A stretch of DNA of 64,000 nucleotides, from contig OZ253476.1 in NCBI GenBank assembly GCA_965261795.1, positions 3,410,001-3,474,000 on the forward strand, given 5' to 3'. Source of the DNA: CBDCFV01 sp965261795. GTDB lineage: Bacteria > Chloroflexota > Dehalococcoidia > Lucifugimonadales > UBA3495. The position numbers were made by a program, and so were the translations under genes. This document shows positions 14,207 through 23,091 of this stretch, piece by piece; positions within the stretch are counted from its first letter, which is position 1, and each line of letters opens with the position of its first letter. A model generated the notes under the pieces. It ran no database searches, was not told where the DNA came from, and worked only from the letters and a program-made list of their open reading frames with translations.

Positions 14207-16408
14207 TCAGTGGCGATGGAAGGCGTCCCGGAAGCCCTGCGCGTCGGCCGTAATCAACAGGTCCGGTCGTTGGCCCCAACGCCGGAGGAAACGGCCGAAG
14301 TTCTTCCGGCTCAACTCGTCCCGCTGATTTTCGTCCAGCTCCGTCCATTGCCGGTGTTCGTGCCTGGCGAAAGGGAGCGAGCTGTCGGCGACGATGCGGT
14401 AACCCTTGTCCTTGAACTGGAAGCAATAATCGATGTCCAGGTTCCGGTAAAACCGGAAGCATTCCCGCATAAGGCCAACGCCATTGACCGCCTCGCGGCG
14501 GAAGGCCATGCAGTAAGCCTGCATGGCATCGGCTTCTCCCTGCTCCACTTCTTCGTGGAAGTGCTGTAAATCGTCGGTGGACAGCCCGTATGGTCCAAAA
14601 ATACCGACTGACTCCTCCGCCAAACGTTCGCGTATCGGCCCAAGAATGTCGCCAACAATCTCGGTGGAGCCGTCCAAAATAATGATGTTGTCGCCCAAGC
14701 TTTGCTTGATGCCGATATTCTTGCCGGCGGCGTCGCCAATGTTGTGGTCGCAATGGATGACCCGAACGCTATCATGGCCTGCTTGAAGCTCTTCAAGCCA
14801 TTCCGCTGTGCCGTCGGTGGAGCCGTTGTCGATGACTATTATTTCGCTGGTATAGCTGCTGGTATGCCTGAGCATACTTCCGACGCACCTTTCCACGTCT
14901 TCCCGGTACCCGTAGGCGTTCAGGATAAAGGTGAAGTCGTACTTGGAGGGCCGACCGAGCAGGGACTCTACTTCCCGTGACGATGATACAGCCGACCAGC
15001 GTTCCAGTTGCTGCTCCAGCGCGGTCTTGGGCCGCACCCTGGGCGCTTCAACCGTGTCCTCCAGCAGATATCCTTGGGCCATGATGTCGGACCTCAGGGC
15101 GTCGGCCGAGGTGTAGTCCGCCTGCTGGCGAAGGTTGCCTCGCTCGCCGACAGTGGCGGCGACGGGTTCGGGCAACTGATACTCCTGGGGCACTTGGTCC
15201 AAGTCCAGCCCGTAGATTTGGTCGAACTCCAAGAGCAACGCCATCTTGGCTTGCCCGGGCAGTTCCGACCGCACCAACTCCCAAGTGAGAGCCAAGGCGC
15301 CCGGCATGTCCAGGTCATTCTCCACGGTGTCCCAGAACCGCCGGCGCCACTCCTCCGTTTCCGTCGGCAATTCGGACATGGGCGGCAGGTTCTTCCAGAG
15401 CCAGATGCGGTCGCGCAGGTTGGTAAGGGCCTTTTCGGCTGCTTTCAGAGAGTTGAAAGTGAAGTTCATCCGGTGACGGTAGCGGACGGTCAAGCAAAGG
15501 TAACGGAAAGCGAGGGGATCGAAGCCCCTGGAGATAAGTTCGTCGATAAGAAACACATTGCCGGATGACTTGGCCATCTTGGCCCCGTCGGCCAGGAGGT
15601 GCTGAGCATGTACCCAGTACCGGACATGAGGCTTGCCGAAGGCGGCCTCGCTCTGGGCGATCTCGTCTTCGTGGTGGGGGAAGATATTGTCCACACCGCC
15701 GGTGTGGATGTCGAACTCCTCTCCCAAGTACTTGCTGGCCATGGCAGAACATTCGATGTGCCAGCCAGGGAAGCCGTCACCCCAAGGGCTGGGCCATTTC
15801 AAGTCTCTTCCCGGCTCGGCGGCTTTCCAAAGAGTGAAGTCCCTTGGGTCCTGCTTCAGCGGGTCCGCTTCTGCCCGGACACCCTCGAGCAGGTCGACGC
15901 CGGTGTTGCGAGAGAGCTTGCCGTAGTCCTGGAACCGAGGCACGTCGAAATAGACGTTGCCGCCGCGCTCATAGGCGTAACCGTTGGCCACCAAGCGCTC
16001 GACAATGTCCACCATTTCGGTGATGTGGTCGGTGGCCCAAGGGAACTCGTGAGCGGGGAGGATGTTCATACGCTGTTCGTCGCGGTGGAAAATTCCGGCG
16101 TAATACTGGGTTATGTCCTGTACGGTCCGGCCTTCTTCCATAGCGGCCAGGATAACCTTGTCACCTCCGGACTCCACCAACTCTTGCCGCATGTGTCCCA
16201 CGTCGGTGATGTTTTTGACGTGGTAGACAGTATGTCCGGTGGCTTCAATCACGCGGCGGATCCAGTCCGCCATCAAGTAGGTCCTCAGATTGCCGATGTG
16301 GGCATCCCTGTATACTGTGGGCCCGCAAGTATACATACTTACTACCCCGGCCTTGATGGGATGAATCTCCTCGGTCTTCTTCGTTAGCGTATTGTAAATG
16401 CGCAACAA
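14207..16408 (-). CDS. cysS: Cysteinyl-tRNA synthetase fused to a family 2 glycosyltransferase domain
   Basis: Residues 1-460 are a complete class I CysRS: C28 and C220 zinc ligands with the GWHIECS and FPHHEDEIAQSE motifs, HIGN at 37-40, and KMAKS at 277-281 in place of KMSKS. The usual end (ADALRSDIMAQGYLLEDT) is at about 435-452. After a 35-residue linker, residues 491-733 read as a GT2 domain: FTFILNAYGYREDVERCVGS, VIDNGSTDGT at 525-534, NIGDAAGKNIGI, and LDG at 578-580. The frame is uninterrupted, with no stop or shift between the parts. CysRS alone is about 460-500 residues. The GT2 function is unknown; its DxD motif is not canonical. Confidence 0.9.
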   Translation of the reverse strand: MLRIYNTLTKKTEEIHPIKAGVVSMYTCGPTVYRDAHIGNLRTYLMADWIRRVIEATGHTVYHVKNITDVGHMRQELVESGGDKVILAAMEEGRTVQDITQYYAGIFHRDEQRMNILPAHEFPWATDHITEMVDIVERLVANGYAYERGGNVYFDVPRFQDYGKLSRNTGVDLLEGVRAEADPLKQDPRDFTLWKAAEPGRDLKWPSPWGDGFPGWHIECSAMASKYLGEEFDIHTGGVDNIFPHHEDEIAQSEAAFGKPHVRYWVHAQHLLADGAKMAKSSGNVFLIDELISRGFDPLAFRYLCLTVRYRHRMNFTFNSLKAAEKALTNLRDRIWLWKNLPPMSELPTETEEWRRRFWDTVENDLDMPGALALTWELVRSELPGQAKMALLLEFDQIYGLDLDQVPQEYQLPEPVAATVGERGNLRQQADYTSADALRSDIMAQGYLLEDTVEAPRVRPKTALEQQLERWSAVSSSREVESLLGRPSKYDFTFILNAYGYREDVERCVGSMLRHTSSYTSEIIVIDNGSTDGTAEWLEELQAGHDSVRVIHCDHNIGDAAGKNIGIKQSLGDNIIILDGSTEIVGDILGPIRERLAEESVGIFGPYGLSTDDLQHFHEEVEQGEADAMQAYCMAFRREAVNGVGLMRECFRFYRNLDIDYCFQFKDKGYRIVADSSLPFARHEHRQWTELDENQRDELSRKNFGRFLRRWGQRPDLLITADAQGFRDAFHRH

Positions 16409-16565
16409 ACCAGTCCCCCCTTTGCTCCCGGGCTTAACGGAAGTTTAACACGCCAAGGGTTATCATTGCATCCAAAACGGCAACGAAGCCGGGCATGTAC
16501 CGCGGTCCAGGTGAACGCCAAGCATGATCAACGGGACGGCATTGGTGGAACGACAGCCGGAACTG

Positions 16566-16941
16566 TTAACCGGATGCCTCCAGAGTGACCGAATCTCCCC
16601 GCTGCACCCGCTTGAGAATGGTGGCGTCCCCGTCCACTTTGCCGATGACCGTAACGGCGAAAGCGGGGCGGATTTCGTCTCCCCTGCTGGCCGGAGTGGG
16701 TCCGAAAAATACGCAGAAGGCGCGGCCCGGAGGCCAGTAGGCCAAGTCCCCCCAGGTCAACCACCTCCTGGGCGTTTTCCAACTCCGCGACCACGGGGAT
16801 GCCAAAGTAAATCTCGTCTCCCCAAGTATTAGCGGCGGCTGAAATGGGCAAGGCGCTCCACAGCGACGCGGCCAAGCCGGTGTCGTTCAAGGTCGCTTCC
16901 AACTGCAATATGCCCGACTTTATGTAGATTCGCTTGGCCAT
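16566..16941 (-). pseudogene. Cyclophilin-like fold protein (TM1367 type), frameshifted at a G run
   Basis: From ATG 16941 the frame gives MAKRIYIKSGILQLEATL...YFGIPVVAELENAQEVVDLG, then loses sense. The next frame continues it perfectly (DLAYWPPGRAFCVFFGPTP ... KRVQRGDSVTLEASG, stop at 16566). The joined product of about 122 residues matches the small bacterial cyclophilin-like family. The shift falls in a run of six G on the minus strand (16748-16753); five would restore the frame. It may be an assembly error, a recent mutation or phase variation. The unshifted frame runs on to 16528 as a junk tail. Confidence 0.7.
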
Positions 16942-16996
16942 AACCCGCCTATCAGCTATGGGATTTCGACTGTGTTGTCGTGAATGTTGCTGCGGT

Positions 16997-18121
16997 CTAT
17001 GCAGGCATCGGGTTGAATCGAGCGGGACTAAACCGGTCGATGGACAATTGGGTCTCTCCGTCCACCATAAGATCAGCCACAGCCTTGCCGATTCCTGGGC
17101 TCAACAAAACCCCCTTCTTGCCCGCGCCGGTGGCCAAGTAGACGTTTTCCCACTCCGGCAATTTCCCGATGCAAGGCAGCCAATCGGGGGTGACGGGACG
17201 CAAGCAGGCCGTTTGTTGGACAATGCGGGCATCCGCCACATCAGGCACCAGCCTTGTTGCTCTTTCCAAGAGGGATAGACGGGCTGACTCGCTGGTCTCT
17301 TTGTCGAAGCCGCGCCACTCCTCGGTCGCACCGCACCACACAAGGCCGTCGGGCTTGGAGTAAAGTGAACCGCCGCCGCCGGAAATGTCGTGGGGCAGTG
17401 CAGGCCCGGACAACTGCAAGCGGAGGATTTCCCCTTTCAGCGGGTCCACGGGGATGTAGGTATCCAGCCACCGTTCCGCTTGCCGCGACCAAGGGCCCAT
17501 AGCGAGGACCACTTGGCCGCAGGATATTACGCCGTCGTTCAGCACAACGCCGGTGACGCGGCCATGGTCCCGTTCCAGCAGGCGCACAGTGCCCAAGCGA
17601 ACGCTGGCGCCCATTTGCTCTGCCGCTTGGCCGAGGGCGAGGGTGTACTTGTAGCTGTCGAGGGCGGCGTTGCCCCTGGCGTAAACCCCGCCGACAACGC
17701 CGGGACCGATTCTAGGCTCAAGGTCCGACACTTCGCCGGAGTCCAGCCGGTGGGCGTCGAACCCATCGGTGGCGGAGAAGACTTCAATGGTCTCTTCCAA
17801 TCCCAAGAGATCGGCCTCGTCGAAAGCGACTTGCAACAGAGAGGTGATTCGCCCGTCGTAGTCTATGCCGGTCTTGTCCTTGAGGACGCCCCACAGGTCC
17901 AAGTGCATCCGGTAAGACTCCATTGACAAGCCGCTCAAAGGGCCGGGAATGCCCAGCCCCTGGATGGGGTTCAAGCCGCCGGCAGAGTACCCGGATGCCT
18001 GCGTCCCCAAGCCTTCCCGTTCGATGATGATGGCCTTTACTCCGGCCAAACCGAGATAATAGGCGACCGCGCAACCGGCCACACCGCCGCCGACTATGAC
18101 AACGTCACTGGTTTCCACCAT
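16997..18121 (-). CDS. FAD-dependent oxidoreductase, glycine oxidase / DadA family
   Basis: The N-terminal dinucleotide motif is VVIVGGGVAGCAVAYYLGLAGVK, followed by IEREGLGTQASGYSAGGL as in D-amino-acid/glycine oxidases. The substrate domain holds the usual KGEILRL strand and the C-terminal ATGAGKKGVLLSPGIGKAVADLM FAD loop. Length 374 is normal for ThiO/DadA types. It probably oxidises a small amine or amino acid and makes an imine plus H2O2 or a reduced acceptor. The exact substrate cannot be told. It stands 55 bases after the frameshifted cyclophilin-like gene on the same strand but upstream in transcription. Confidence 0.85.
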   Translation of the reverse strand: MVETSDVVIVGGGVAGCAVAYYLGLAGVKAIIIEREGLGTQASGYSAGGLNPIQGLGIPGPLSGLSMESYRMHLDLWGVLKDKTGIDYDGRITSLLQVAFDEADLLGLEETIEVFSATDGFDAHRLDSGEVSDLEPRIGPGVVGGVYARGNAALDSYKYTLALGQAAEQMGASVRLGTVRLLERDHGRVTGVVLNDGVISCGQVVLAMGPWSRQAERWLDTYIPVDPLKGEILRLQLSGPALPHDISGGGGSLYSKPDGLVWCGATEEWRGFDKETSESARLSLLERATRLVPDVADARIVQQTACLRPVTPDWLPCIGKLPEWENVYLATGAGKKGVLLSPGIGKAVADLMVDGETQLSIDRFSPARFNPMPA

Positions 18122-18489
18122 TTGTTCGACCTCTAGTTATAATGATTCGTGTCTATCCGCTGGGGCTGAGGGAACCCTTGTTCAGGTTGGGTGTGACTGG
18201 AACTGGGGTGGTCAGCTTTGGAAGTCCTCTCAATGATTGTCTATTGTCTGAAGGAAGATTTACCGGATTTCAGGATAGCGCCGATTCACCCTGATAATCT
18301 TTTAATCTTGATTCAGACAACTTCGGCGCTCCAACCGTTTTTAGTTACCCGCGGGCGAGTTTGCCCCACCTGTTACAAGGATGATATTCTGGTTCAAGAC
18401 AGTCGTTGGCCCGGGGCAGTCAGGCCGAAGCGCCTGATTTTGATTTGGGCCGCAGGCGACAAATAGAGACCTGACAGCAGGAGTTAGCC
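18122..18489. other. Intergenic region, no gene supported
   Basis: Divergent promoter region between the FAD oxidoreductase (minus) and the FmdB gene (plus). An 82-codon plus frame at 18218-18466 has no recognisable domain and weak composition; I do not call it. Confidence 0.4.
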
Positions 18490-18738
18490 ATGCCTATTTA
18501 CGAGTTTTATTGCACCCAGTGCGACGCCGAATTTGAGATGATTCTTCCCGTATCGAGGATGAACGACACCGTCGCTTGCGGGACATGCGGCCAACCCGGC
18601 CAACGGCAACTTTCTACCTTCTCCTTCAAATCCAATTCTTTCACTGCGCCGCACCTCAAGCCCACCAAGACCAAGCCCCTGCGCACGCATAACCAGAGCG
18701 CTTCATCGGCGGCTTCCGGCGACAGCCAGGCTTCCTGA
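18490..18738 (+). CDS. FmdB-type zinc ribbon protein
   Basis: The 82-residue protein begins MPIYEFYCTQCDAEFEMI and continues ACGTCGQPG, giving the two Cys-x2-Cys pairs of the FmdB/CxxC_CxxC_SSSS regulatory family. The tail after residue 55 is Ser/Thr/Lys-rich and likely disordered. A GGAG site (CAGGAGTTAGCC) precedes the ATG. The family is small, widespread and of unclear role, proposed to be regulatory. Confidence 0.85.
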   Translation: MPIYEFYCTQCDAEFEMILPVSRMNDTVACGTCGQPGQRQLSTFSFKSNSFTAPHLKPTKTKPLRTHNQSASSAASGDSQAS

Positions 18739-18779
18739 AGCGCCGTCGGCCCAACCGATAGCATAACCAGGGCCCAGGG

Positions 18780-19130
18780 CTAGCCAGCGGATTCTTCCGC
18801 CGCGGCCCTGGCGGTGTTGCACTGGATGCACGTACAGATGGAGCGCAGGAACCGGAAGGGGTAAATGCCGGTGTAATGGGTGTCGCTCCATAGAAACTGG
18901 TAGGCGTAGTTGCCCACGGGGAGGTGGTCGACTGCCAGAACGTCCTGGGGCACTGTATCCGGGTCCAGCCGTGGGTTGCCGCTCATTTCGTCGACGCACG
19001 TCGCGCACTGGCAACGGAGCCGGAGGAACCGGTGAGGGTAGATGCTGCGATGGCCGTCGTCCCACAGGATGACTATGGCGTTGCCATCCAAGGCTATTTC
19101 TACAGGTAAGACCGCTTCTTCCATTGCCAT
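18780..19130 (-). CDS. DUF971 protein (gamma-butyrobetaine hydroxylase-like N-terminal domain)
   Basis: 116 residues with the DUF971 pattern: VILWDDGHRSIYPHRFLRLRC at about 20-40, CATC, then a second half LWSDTHYTGIYPFRFLRSIC ending CIQC. The paired Cys suggest zinc or Fe-S binding. The W.DGH..IYP..LR signature is the hallmark of the family. The function is not settled; related domains occur near Fe-S assembly genes. It is convergent with fmdB, 41 bases apart. Confidence 0.85.
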   Translation of the reverse strand: MAMEEAVLPVEIALDGNAIVILWDDGHRSIYPHRFLRLRCQCATCVDEMSGNPRLDPDTVPQDVLAVDHLPVGNYAYQFLWSDTHYTGIYPFRFLRSICTCIQCNTARAAAEESAG

Positions 19131-19182
19131 TGACTTTCAACCTTATGCCGGGCCTTTTTCTTGGATGCCGTTATCATTTTGC

Positions 19183-19311
19183 TTTAGAACCTGGGTCAAG
19201 ACCAACCGGTCCTGCTGATATCCCTGCATCGATGACCGGAAAACAGATAGATTCCCGCCTGCGCGGGAATGACGGGCGGGATACTGCGTAAAGATTCGAG
19301 ATAGTCTATTA
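19183..19311 (+). repeat. TA-type interspersed element copy
   Basis: The left end TTAGAACCTGGGTCAAGACC is diverged and the right end TTCGAGATAGTCTATTA is good. The core palindrome ATTCCCGCCTGCGCGGGAAT starts at 19251. The right end contains the stop codon (TAA on the minus strand, 19309-19311) of the selenoprotein gene. Confidence 0.7.
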
Positions 19312-20067
19312 GCCAACGACCGCGTTGGCGGTTTTCGCCTTCAACGCCGCGCTCAGGTAGGCGGTCACCAAGGGGTGGGGACACGTTTCGGACGACGCGA
19401 GTTGCGGGCGGAAGAGGGTCGCAAAGAAGAAGGGATGCCCGGTCAACTCCAAGATGCGGGCTTCCCCGTTATCACCCCGGCCCGAAACCGTCAGCCCGTT
19501 TACCGTGATTGAAGACTCGTACAGCGGGTTCAGCTCGAAGTTGCAGGAGTAACTTTCTTCCACCACCGGTTTTTCGTAGATGCGGTGGGCGATGGCGCCG
19601 GGGGTTACATTGATCTTCAAGTATCCGGACAGCGCCCGCGCTCCGGGAGAACGGTCGGGCACGGGACATGAAACGGGCGAGATTAACTCTATCGCCGAGT
19701 CAGTGTCATTTTCGTTGTGGCCAGCCGCCGCCAATCCGGCGACGTTCCTTGCATACTCTAACAGAGCATGTTGGAAGCCGTTTCAAGTTCCCAGAAAGGG
19801 TAGTCCTCGCTCCCGCGCAAAGCGGATAGCTTCCAGGACGCCGTTGGGGCTTTGGTATGGGCCGCCGGGCGAGGCCAGAAGGCCGTCGGCGCCTTTGGCT
19901 GCCCGCTCGCAACCAAGACCAACAAATGACGCCGTGGGGAGCCAATTTACGTCTACGGACGCACCTATGCTCTGAGCAGAGTGGCGCAGTGCGTCGTTGG
20001 TTGCGTGGTGAGACTCCAACTCAGGGTTGAAATCGCCAATCACTCCGATGCTGATATGGTTGGTCAA
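19309..20067 (-). CDS. Selenoprotein: CTP-synthase-C-terminal-like glutamine amidotransferase, Sec at nucleophile
   Basis: Two ORFs in one frame are separated only by TGA at 19783-19785. Read through, they give a 252-residue protein: ISIGVIGDFNPELESHHATND at the start, PFLGT-Sec-NGFQHALLEYARN around residue 95, and TGHPFFFATLFRP with H211 near the end. In class I amidotransferases the position after LGT is the catalytic Cys, so the TGA codes for the nucleophile. The family is annotated elsewhere as CTP synthase C-terminal region-related (seleno)protein. A bacterial SECIS hairpin lies right after the TGA. The usual Glu after HP is Phe here. The substrate is unknown. Confidence 0.9.
19745..19776 (-). 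promoter_or_regulatory. Bacterial SECIS element
   Basis: Starting 7 bases past the UGA, the mRNA can form UUCC/GGAA, a small internal loop (AA and CAA), a 7-bp stem CAUGCUC/GAGUAUG with one G-U pair, and the apical loop UGUUA. The loop contains GU, about 23 bases from the UGA, within the spacing known for bacterial SECIS hairpins recognised by SelB. Confidence 0.85.
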
Positions 20068-20124
20068 CTACTCCTCCGATAAGAACAGCTAAAAAGGGTT
20101 GTGAGGATATCGCCGGGCCTATGG

Positions 20125-21828
20125 CTAAGCGCTCGGCGGAGCTTGTACGTCGGACAGCCTGGCAGGTCTGGGCATCTCGTCCGGGTCAGTGGGAATTTCG
20201 ATGATGCTGGGACCATCGACCTTGAGGGCCTCAAGGAAGGCGTCGCCGACGTCCTCAGGGCGTTCTACGTAAAAGCCCTTGCCGCCGAAGAGTTCGGCGT
20301 AGGCGTCGAAACGAGGATTGTTGGTGTCGGCGCCCACATAGCGCTCGTTAAAGGCGTAACGCTGGTACGCTTTTTCGGACCCCCAACAGTTGTTGTTCAT
20401 AATAACCGTAACTACCTTGAGCCCGTACCGTACCGCGGTCTCGAACTCCTGGGCGTTGAAGAGGAAGCCGCCGTCGCCGTTGAAGTTGACCACGGGCCGG
20501 TCTGGGGCGGCAAACTTGGCCCCAAGGGAAGCGGGGAAGCTGAACCCCAGCCCGCCAAGGTCCAAGGACGTCATCAGGCTGCGCGGATGATAGAAGTTGA
20601 GGCGGTCCTGGCCGAAGTTTGGAGCGAGGCCGGCGTCCAAGGCAATGATGGCATCCTCGGGCATCACCCGCCGCAACTCGGCGTACACTCTCTGGGGCTT
20701 CATCGGCAAGTCGCTCAGCCTGCCTTCGTCCTCCAGCCGTTGAGCGCGGCGCGCGCGCCAGTCGCCGATTTCACTGACCCACTGCTGGTTGGGCCGGGGT
20801 TCGACCTGCCGGAGTTGGTCCAGCAGCCCCTGCATAACCGCCTTGGCGTCGCCCTCGATGCCCACTGCCAATGGATAATTGCGACCCAACTCTTCTGGGT
20901 CGATCTCTATCTGTATTATCCGTGCGTCCGCGGGGATGAAGCGGTTGTCGTAGAAGGTGGTGGACTGGCTCAAACGGGTGCCAACCGCCAGTATGACGTC
21001 GGCTTGGCGTATCGCCTCTATTCCTTCCACCGACCCCAGCCGTCCCAAGTGGCCAAGGAAGTGGGGATGGTTGCTGGGAACGGCGTCGGCCCGGCCGTAG
21101 GAGGTAACGATGGCTGCGCCGACCAACCGGGCGGCTTCACCCACCTCGTCGGCTGCGTTGCTCCACTGGACGCCGCCACCGGCCACGATTACGGGTCGCT
21201 CCGCCGCCAATAACTGGGTTACCGCTTTGTCGATGAGGTCACGGTCGCCCCGGTTGCGAGTTTGCCCGGAGCGGTAGGTTTCGGGGGGCAATAGCTCCAA
21301 GTCCACTTCACCGCCGGGGAGCAGGTCCCTCGGAATGTCCAGCAACACAGGCCCCATCTTGCCGGAAGTGGCGACGCGAAAGGCATGTCTCAAAGCGTCG
21401 GGCAGACGTTCGATTTTATTTATCGGAAACGCGGCCTTGGTGATGGGCTTGAATAACGCAACCTGGTCGAATTCCTGGGTGGAGTCGCGGTACTGGTGTT
21501 CCCGGGATGCCGAAGGCGCCAGCACGATCACCGGAGAGTGGGCCACGTAGGCCGAACCGATGCCATAGGTGAGGTTCAGGACGCCGGGGCCGTTGGTGGC
21601 GAGGCAGACACTGGGAGCGCCGGATATGCGGCTGAAGCCGTCGGCCATCAACGCCGCCCCTTGCTCGTGGCGAACGCCGATGAATTTCAAGTCGTCTCTG
21701 TCGTACAGAGGATCGAGTATGTCGAGGAAGGAGGAGCCGACTATCCCGAAAATGTGGGAAACACCTTCCTGTCGGAGCAGTTCAACGATGGCTTCGCCGG
21801 CTTTAGTCGGGTCGGGCACTTGCGGCAC
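20125..21828 (-). CDS. ThDP-dependent enzyme, sulfoacetaldehyde acetyltransferase / acetolactate synthase-like
   Basis: This 567-residue protein has the three domains of the acetohydroxyacid synthase superfamily. The Pyr domain has FGIVGSSFLDILDPL, the catalytic Glu in RHEQGAALMADGFSR, and NGPGVLNL. The central domain has VIVAGGGVQWSNA. The PP domain has LGGLGFSFPASLGAKFA and the ThDP motif NGDGGFLFNAQEFETAVRYG...IMNNNCWGSEK. The N-terminal motif and the AHSPVIVLAP run resemble Xsc. No phosphotransacetylase or sulfonate genes flank it, so the substrate is uncertain; acetolactate synthase-like or oxalyl-CoA decarboxylase-like roles remain possible. Confidence 0.75.
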   Translation of the reverse strand: MPQVPDPTKAGEAIVELLRQEGVSHIFGIVGSSFLDILDPLYDRDDLKFIGVRHEQGAALMADGFSRISGAPSVCLATNGPGVLNLTYGIGSAYVAHSPVIVLAPSASREHQYRDSTQEFDQVALFKPITKAAFPINKIERLPDALRHAFRVATSGKMGPVLLDIPRDLLPGGEVDLELLPPETYRSGQTRNRGDRDLIDKAVTQLLAAERPVIVAGGGVQWSNAADEVGEAARLVGAAIVTSYGRADAVPSNHPHFLGHLGRLGSVEGIEAIRQADVILAVGTRLSQSTTFYDNRFIPADARIIQIEIDPEELGRNYPLAVGIEGDAKAVMQGLLDQLRQVEPRPNQQWVSEIGDWRARRAQRLEDEGRLSDLPMKPQRVYAELRRVMPEDAIIALDAGLAPNFGQDRLNFYHPRSLMTSLDLGGLGFSFPASLGAKFAAPDRPVVNFNGDGGFLFNAQEFETAVRYGLKVVTVIMNNNCWGSEKAYQRYAFNERYVGADTNNPRFDAYAELFGGKGFYVERPEDVGDAFLEALKVDGPSIIEIPTDPDEMPRPARLSDVQAPPSA

Positions 21829-22085
21829 CTCCTGGGAAGATCGACTTGCAGTTTAACATACCAGGCGGCCTTGACTTAGGGTGGGCAGGCGAGAGTTTTA
21901 CCACAGAGATAGAATGGCACGCAAAGGTTTTGTTCCCGGTTATTCCAAAAAGAACACTCTGCGGACTATGCGGTAAAAGGAGCAAATTGACGTTCCGGCG
22001 GCGGCTACATACAATCAGTTCGCAGGACACGACGTTAACTATGGCCGGCTAATCGCCAGGCGTTGCCGGTGGAGGATTACTTCAC

Positions 22086-22862
22086 ATGGATTATGAGCAT
22101 ATTCTGGTACAGATCGAGGACCGGGTGGCGGTCATTACTATGAATCGCCCGGAGGTCCTGAACGCGATGAACCACAAGCTGAATGACGAGTTGCACCACG
22201 CGGTTACGGATGCCAACGCCAACGACGGTGTAGGCTGTATCGTCATCACCGGGGCCGGGGAGCGGGCTTTTTCCGCGGGCGGCGACATCCACGAACAGCG
22301 GGCGGATGCGGTGGAACTTACGGAGGAACTGCGGGAAGCTAATTCGGCCCACTACAGTCAGCAGATGTACGATATTGCCGCCTCGCCCAAGCCGGTGCTG
22401 GGAATGATGAACGGGCTGGCCTACGGAGGCGGCGCGGTGCTGGCGTCATGCTTGGACATGCGGGTGGGATGTGAAAACACCAAGTTCCGCTTCCTGGCGG
22501 TGGCCTACGGGCGCATCAACAGCACTTGGACTTTGACCAACCAGGTGGGTTGGCCCACCGCCAAGGAGTTCCTGTTCACCGGCCGCGTCGTTGAGGCAGA
22601 GGAGGCCCACCGCGTGGGGTTATTGAACCACTTGGTGCCGTCGGCAGAGTTGCGGGCCAAGACCATGGAGATCGCGGCCACCATCGCGGGCCACCGGCCA
22701 GAGTCGGTCATCGGCATTAAACAAATATTGCTTCAGGACAAGGCCGCCGACATGCGGCAGATGTGGGAAAACGAGCGAGACTACACGACCAACGTGGCGA
22801 AGGGTTACGGAGTGGAGCAGGCTTTTCCGGAGTTTATCGCCCGTAGGGGGAGGCAGATTTAA
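22086..22862 (+). CDS. Enoyl-CoA hydratase/isomerase family (crotonase fold)
   Basis: 258 residues with the crotonase core: ITMNRPEVLNAMNHKLNDEL, the oxyanion-hole loop AGERAFSAGGDIHE, and MNGLAYGGGAVLASCLDMRVGCE. The catalytic Glu positions of classic hydratases are not both evident (the second loop reads FLAVAYGRINSTW), so isomerase, hydrolase or another crotonase reaction is possible. The stop codon TAA is the first three bases of the interspersed element that follows. The 21829-22085 gap upstream is a divergent promoter region with no other gene seen. Confidence 0.85.
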   Translation: MDYEHILVQIEDRVAVITMNRPEVLNAMNHKLNDELHHAVTDANANDGVGCIVITGAGERAFSAGGDIHEQRADAVELTEELREANSAHYSQQMYDIAASPKPVLGMMNGLAYGGGAVLASCLDMRVGCENTKFRFLAVAYGRINSTWTLTNQVGWPTAKEFLFTGRVVEAEEAHRVGLLNHLVPSAELRAKTMEIAATIAGHRPESVIGIKQILLQDKAADMRQMWENERDYTTNVAKGYGVEQAFPEFIARRGRQI

Positions 22863-23091
22863 GAAACTGTCTCAGAATAAACCGGACTCGCTTGACACCC
22901 ATTGGTAGATGGCCGAGGGATATGGATTCCCGCCTGCGCGGGAATGACGTTATCGAAGACCACGAATTGCTTGGCTGGAAGCATGGATTCCCGCCTGCGC
23001 GGGAATGACGTTATCGAAGACCACGAATTGCTTGGCTGGAAGCATGGGGTCCCAACTTCGCGGGAATGACGGGAAATGTTGACAGAGCCTA
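22860..23091 (+). repeat. TA-type interspersed element copy with 61-bp tandem core
   Basis: The left end TAAGAAACTGTCTCAG at 22860 overlaps the stop of the enoyl-CoA hydratase gene. A 61-base unit beginning ATGGATTCCCGCCTGCGCGG starts at 22922, repeats nearly exactly at 22983, and a third degenerate start is at 23044. The right end TTGACAGAGCCTA reaches the stop codon (TAG, minus) of hisB at 23089-23091. Confidence 0.75.

Noticed and set aside
18218..18466. 82-codon plus-strand frame before fmdB
   Set aside because: No recognisable domain, poor composition and no clear ribosome site; probably a chance ORF in a promoter region.
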